This document shows positions 61,893 to 64,000 of a DNA stretch of 64,000 nucleotides, piece by piece (within the stretch, counting starts at the first letter, position 1; every line of letters begins with the position of its first letter). The stretch comes from Orientia tsutsugamushi (GTDB taxonomy: Bacteria; Pseudomonadota; Alphaproteobacteria; Rickettsiales; Rickettsiaceae): NCBI RefSeq assembly GCF_900327275.1, contig NZ_LS398548.1, positions 806,001-870,000 on the forward strand, in the 5' to 3' direction. The notes under the pieces are model-generated. The model did no database searches. It worked only from the letters and a program-made list of their open reading frames with translations, and was not told where the DNA came from. Both the position numbers and the translations under genes were made by a program.

Positions 61893-63435
61893 ATGAATCA
61901 CAATAGCTTACAGATATAAGCTAACCTAGAAGTAAAGCGTCAAAAAGCTATGCAAGGAGTAGGAAGTAGCAAAATTGATATTCAGCATAGTAAAGTGAAG
62001 CTTACAGCTCGTGAACGCATAGAAGTTTTACTTGATCATTAGAGCTTTGAAGAAGTAGGTATGTTTGCCAAACATCGCTATAGTAACTTTGATATGAGTA
62101 GCAAAATGTTTCTTGGTGATGGAGTAATTACATGCCATGGTACAATCAATTGTCGTTTAGTATTTGTATATAGCCAAGATTTTACTGCTCTTGGAGGTTC
62201 ATTAGGAGAGGTATATGCTAAAAAAATCTGTAAATTAATTGACACTGCTATAGATGTTAGAGCTCCAATAATCTGTATCAATGACTCTAGAAAGAGCTAG
62301 AATTCAGGAAGGTATAAATTCGCTTGGAGGATATGGCTAGATTTTTCAGAAAAATGCCATTGCTCCAGGAGTAATACCTCAAATTTCAGTAATAATGGAA
62401 CCATATGCTGGAGGAGATGTGTATTCTCCTGCGCTTATAGATTTATTATGGTAAAAAAATACCTCTTACCTGTTTCTAACAGGTCCTGATGTAGTAAAGC
62501 AAGTAATAGGTGAAGATATTAGTTCTGCTAAACTTAGTGGAAGTTTTGTGCATACAACGCAAAGTGGCATAGCTGATTTGGCTTTTGAAAATGATATTGC
62601 AGCATTGCTTGAAATTAGAAAATTTTTTAATTTCCTTCCTTTATCAAACACTCATCTTACTCCATATCAAGAAACTAATGATCCAGCAGATAGAGTGAAC
62701 ATGTAATTAAATACTTTAGTGCCAATAAATCCTAATAAACCTTATGATATGAAGTAACTAGTTGAAAGAATAGTTGATGAAGGATATTTTTTTGAGTTGC
62801 AGCCTGATTTTGCTAAAAATATTATTATTGGATTTGGATATATGGAAGGCAATCCTGTAGGTATTATTGCTAATCAACCTCTATATTTAGCAGTATGCTT
62901 AGACATTAACGCTTCAAGAAAGGATGCTAGATTTATTAGATTTTATGATGTATTTAGCATACTATTAGTTACTTTAGTCGATACTCATGGATTTTTACTA
63001 GGTCAAAATCAGGAAAGTAATGGTATAATAAAGCATGCAGTAAAATTATTATATGTTTATGCTGAAGCAACAGTACCTAAAATAACTTTCATTACTAGAA
63101 AAGCATATGGTGGAGCTTATATAGTTATGAGTTCAAAACATTTAAGTTGAGATATTATTATGCTTGGTGTAATGCTGAAATAGGCGTTTTATGGCCTGAA
63201 CCTGCTATAGAAGTTCTATATAAAAATTCATATATTAGCCCTGAATTTAAGGCAGCAGAAAATTTTAGAATATAAAAAAAACTTAACATCACCTTTCATA
63301 GCAGCGGCTAGAGGTTATATCGATGATATTATTGAACCATAAAATACTAGATAGCGTATTTGTAAAGCAATAAATTTTTTAAAAAATAAAAAGGTTATGC
63401 TTCCATGGAAAAAGCATTCTAACTTGCCACTATGA
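61893..63435 (+). pseudogene. pccB: Propionyl-CoA carboxylase beta chain pseudogene
   Basis: Starting ATGAATCACAATAGC at 61893, the pieces QKAMQGVGSSKIDIQHSKVK, KLTARERIEVLLD, FEEVGMFAKHRYSNFDM, DGVITCHGTINCRLVFVYSQ, DFTALGGSLGEV and later [10 protein letters not shown]-like and [18 protein letters not shown] match the PccB carboxyltransferase in order, ending near MLPWKKHSNLPL. Many stops and frameshifts interrupt it (for example TAA at 61918 and TAG at 62041). PccB with PccA makes methylmalonyl-CoA; that function is lost here. Confidence 0.9.
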
Positions 63436-63461
63436 CCTAATATTACTTACTTTTGTTTAAA

Positions 63462-64000
63462 ATGAACTTATCAATAAAGCATATATTTGATGATAAAATA
63501 TTAATTTTTAACCGCGGAGAAATAGCTTTCGTGCTATGAAAACTTTAACAAAATGGGCATTAAGTCAGCTGCTGTTTATTCAGAAGCTGATACTAATGCT
63601 TTACATGTCCAATACGCTGATAAAGCATGCTTTATCGGAAACTATCCAGTACCAGAAAGTTATATTTCTATTAGTTATCCTAAATCAAAACTAAGCGCAT
63701 ACGCACCAAACCACATATTATTAAAGCTGCTAGAACTAGCGGAGCTCAAGCTGTATTTCCAGATTATGTGTTTCTATCTTAAAATTCTAAATTTGCTTTA
63801 ACTCTACAAAAAGAAGGAGTAGCTTTTATAGGTCCAAGTGTTTCTTCTATAAAAAATATGAGACAAAATTGAAGCTAAAAAAATAGCTATCAAAGCTGGA
63901 GTAAATGCTGTAGCTGAATTGGAACTATTAATACTCTTGAACACGCTATTAAAATTGCTACGTAAATTGGGTTTCCAGTGATAGTTAAAGCGGCTGCTGG
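63462..64000 (+). pseudogene. pccA: Propionyl-CoA carboxylase alpha chain pseudogene, partial
   Basis: The biotin-carboxylase opening ILIFNRGEIA, then after a frameshift MKTL-KMGIKSAAVYSEADTNA, LHVQYADKACFIG, and further on QAVFPDYVFLS and GVAFIGPS are the N-terminal PccA/AccC blocks. Several frameshifts and stops occur within 540 bp, and the window ends in the ATP-grasp region (PVIVKAAAG). It is 27 bp downstream of pccB, preserving the ancestral operon order. Confidence 0.88.

Overview
The window looks like a chromosomal segment of an obligate intracellular alphaproteobacterium of the order Rickettsiales, most likely Orientia (scrub typhus agent) or a very close relative. Evidence from the sequence: strong AT bias; an ATP/ADP translocase (tlc); VirB8/VirB9 of the Rickettsiales vir homolog (rvh) type IV secretion system; a 23S-5S rRNA unit with no 16S beside it; ThyX instead of ThyA; decaying propionyl-CoA carboxylase genes; and intergenic DNA packed with dead transposons, fold-back elements and group II intron debris. 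The species assignment is inference; no 16S or typing antigen gene lies in the window.

Layout. 1-3640 is a repeat graveyard: TPR-protein remnant, a group II intron fragment split by an internally deleted IS982, a fold-back MITE and an inverted IS982 remnant. 3642-6802 holds ftsY, a small membrane protein gene and virB9/virB8. 7014-10075 is 5S and 23S rRNA on the minus strand with its own promoter. 10356-17124 holds thyX, pncC, pgpA, an AI-2E/PerM permease, hemA and ptrB. 17190-32647 is the long minus-strand ribosomal superoperon, read from tRNA-Tyr and tRNA-Gly through tuf and the S10, spc and alpha gene sets to rplQ, with rpsT following. The rpmD slot of the spc operon contains only a frameshifted remnant. 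32839-37317 is a plus-strand block: rlmB, recA and the fatty-acid genes fabG-acpP-fabF.

37318-43679 is the second graveyard, broken only by rpmG (with an apparent +1 frameshift), rpsP and tRNA-Thr. It contains a clean transposon-in-transposon insertion: a decayed IS5-group element sits in an IS630 transposase gene beside a group II intron reverse transcriptase remnant. 43680-49578 returns to core genes: rplT/rpmI, htpG, dapE, tRNA-Leu and tig. 49579-52609 holds an IS110 remnant, a degenerate ABC half-transporter and an OmpR-type regulator with a non-phosphorylatable receiver. 52903-55814 holds rpsF-rpsR-rplI and tlc. 55815-59015 is a third repeat zone with tRNA-Gly(GCC), tRNA-Val and a second group II intron fragment. 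The window ends with an uncharacterised protein, mnmA, and pccB/pccA pseudogenes running off the edge.

How it fits together: the intact genes are translation, secretion, lipid and nucleotide housekeeping plus host-dependence functions (ATP import, T4SS). The spaces between them record waves of IS and MITE insertion followed by decay. I saw no new multi-gene defence or biosynthetic system. The most interesting signals are the rpmG frameshift with a release-factor-2-like slippery layout, the pseudo-receiver regulator, the ABC protein lacking its A-loop and H-loop residues, the acyl carrier protein with a His/Cys-containing N-terminal extension, and MITEs that carry transposase 3'-end coding sequence.
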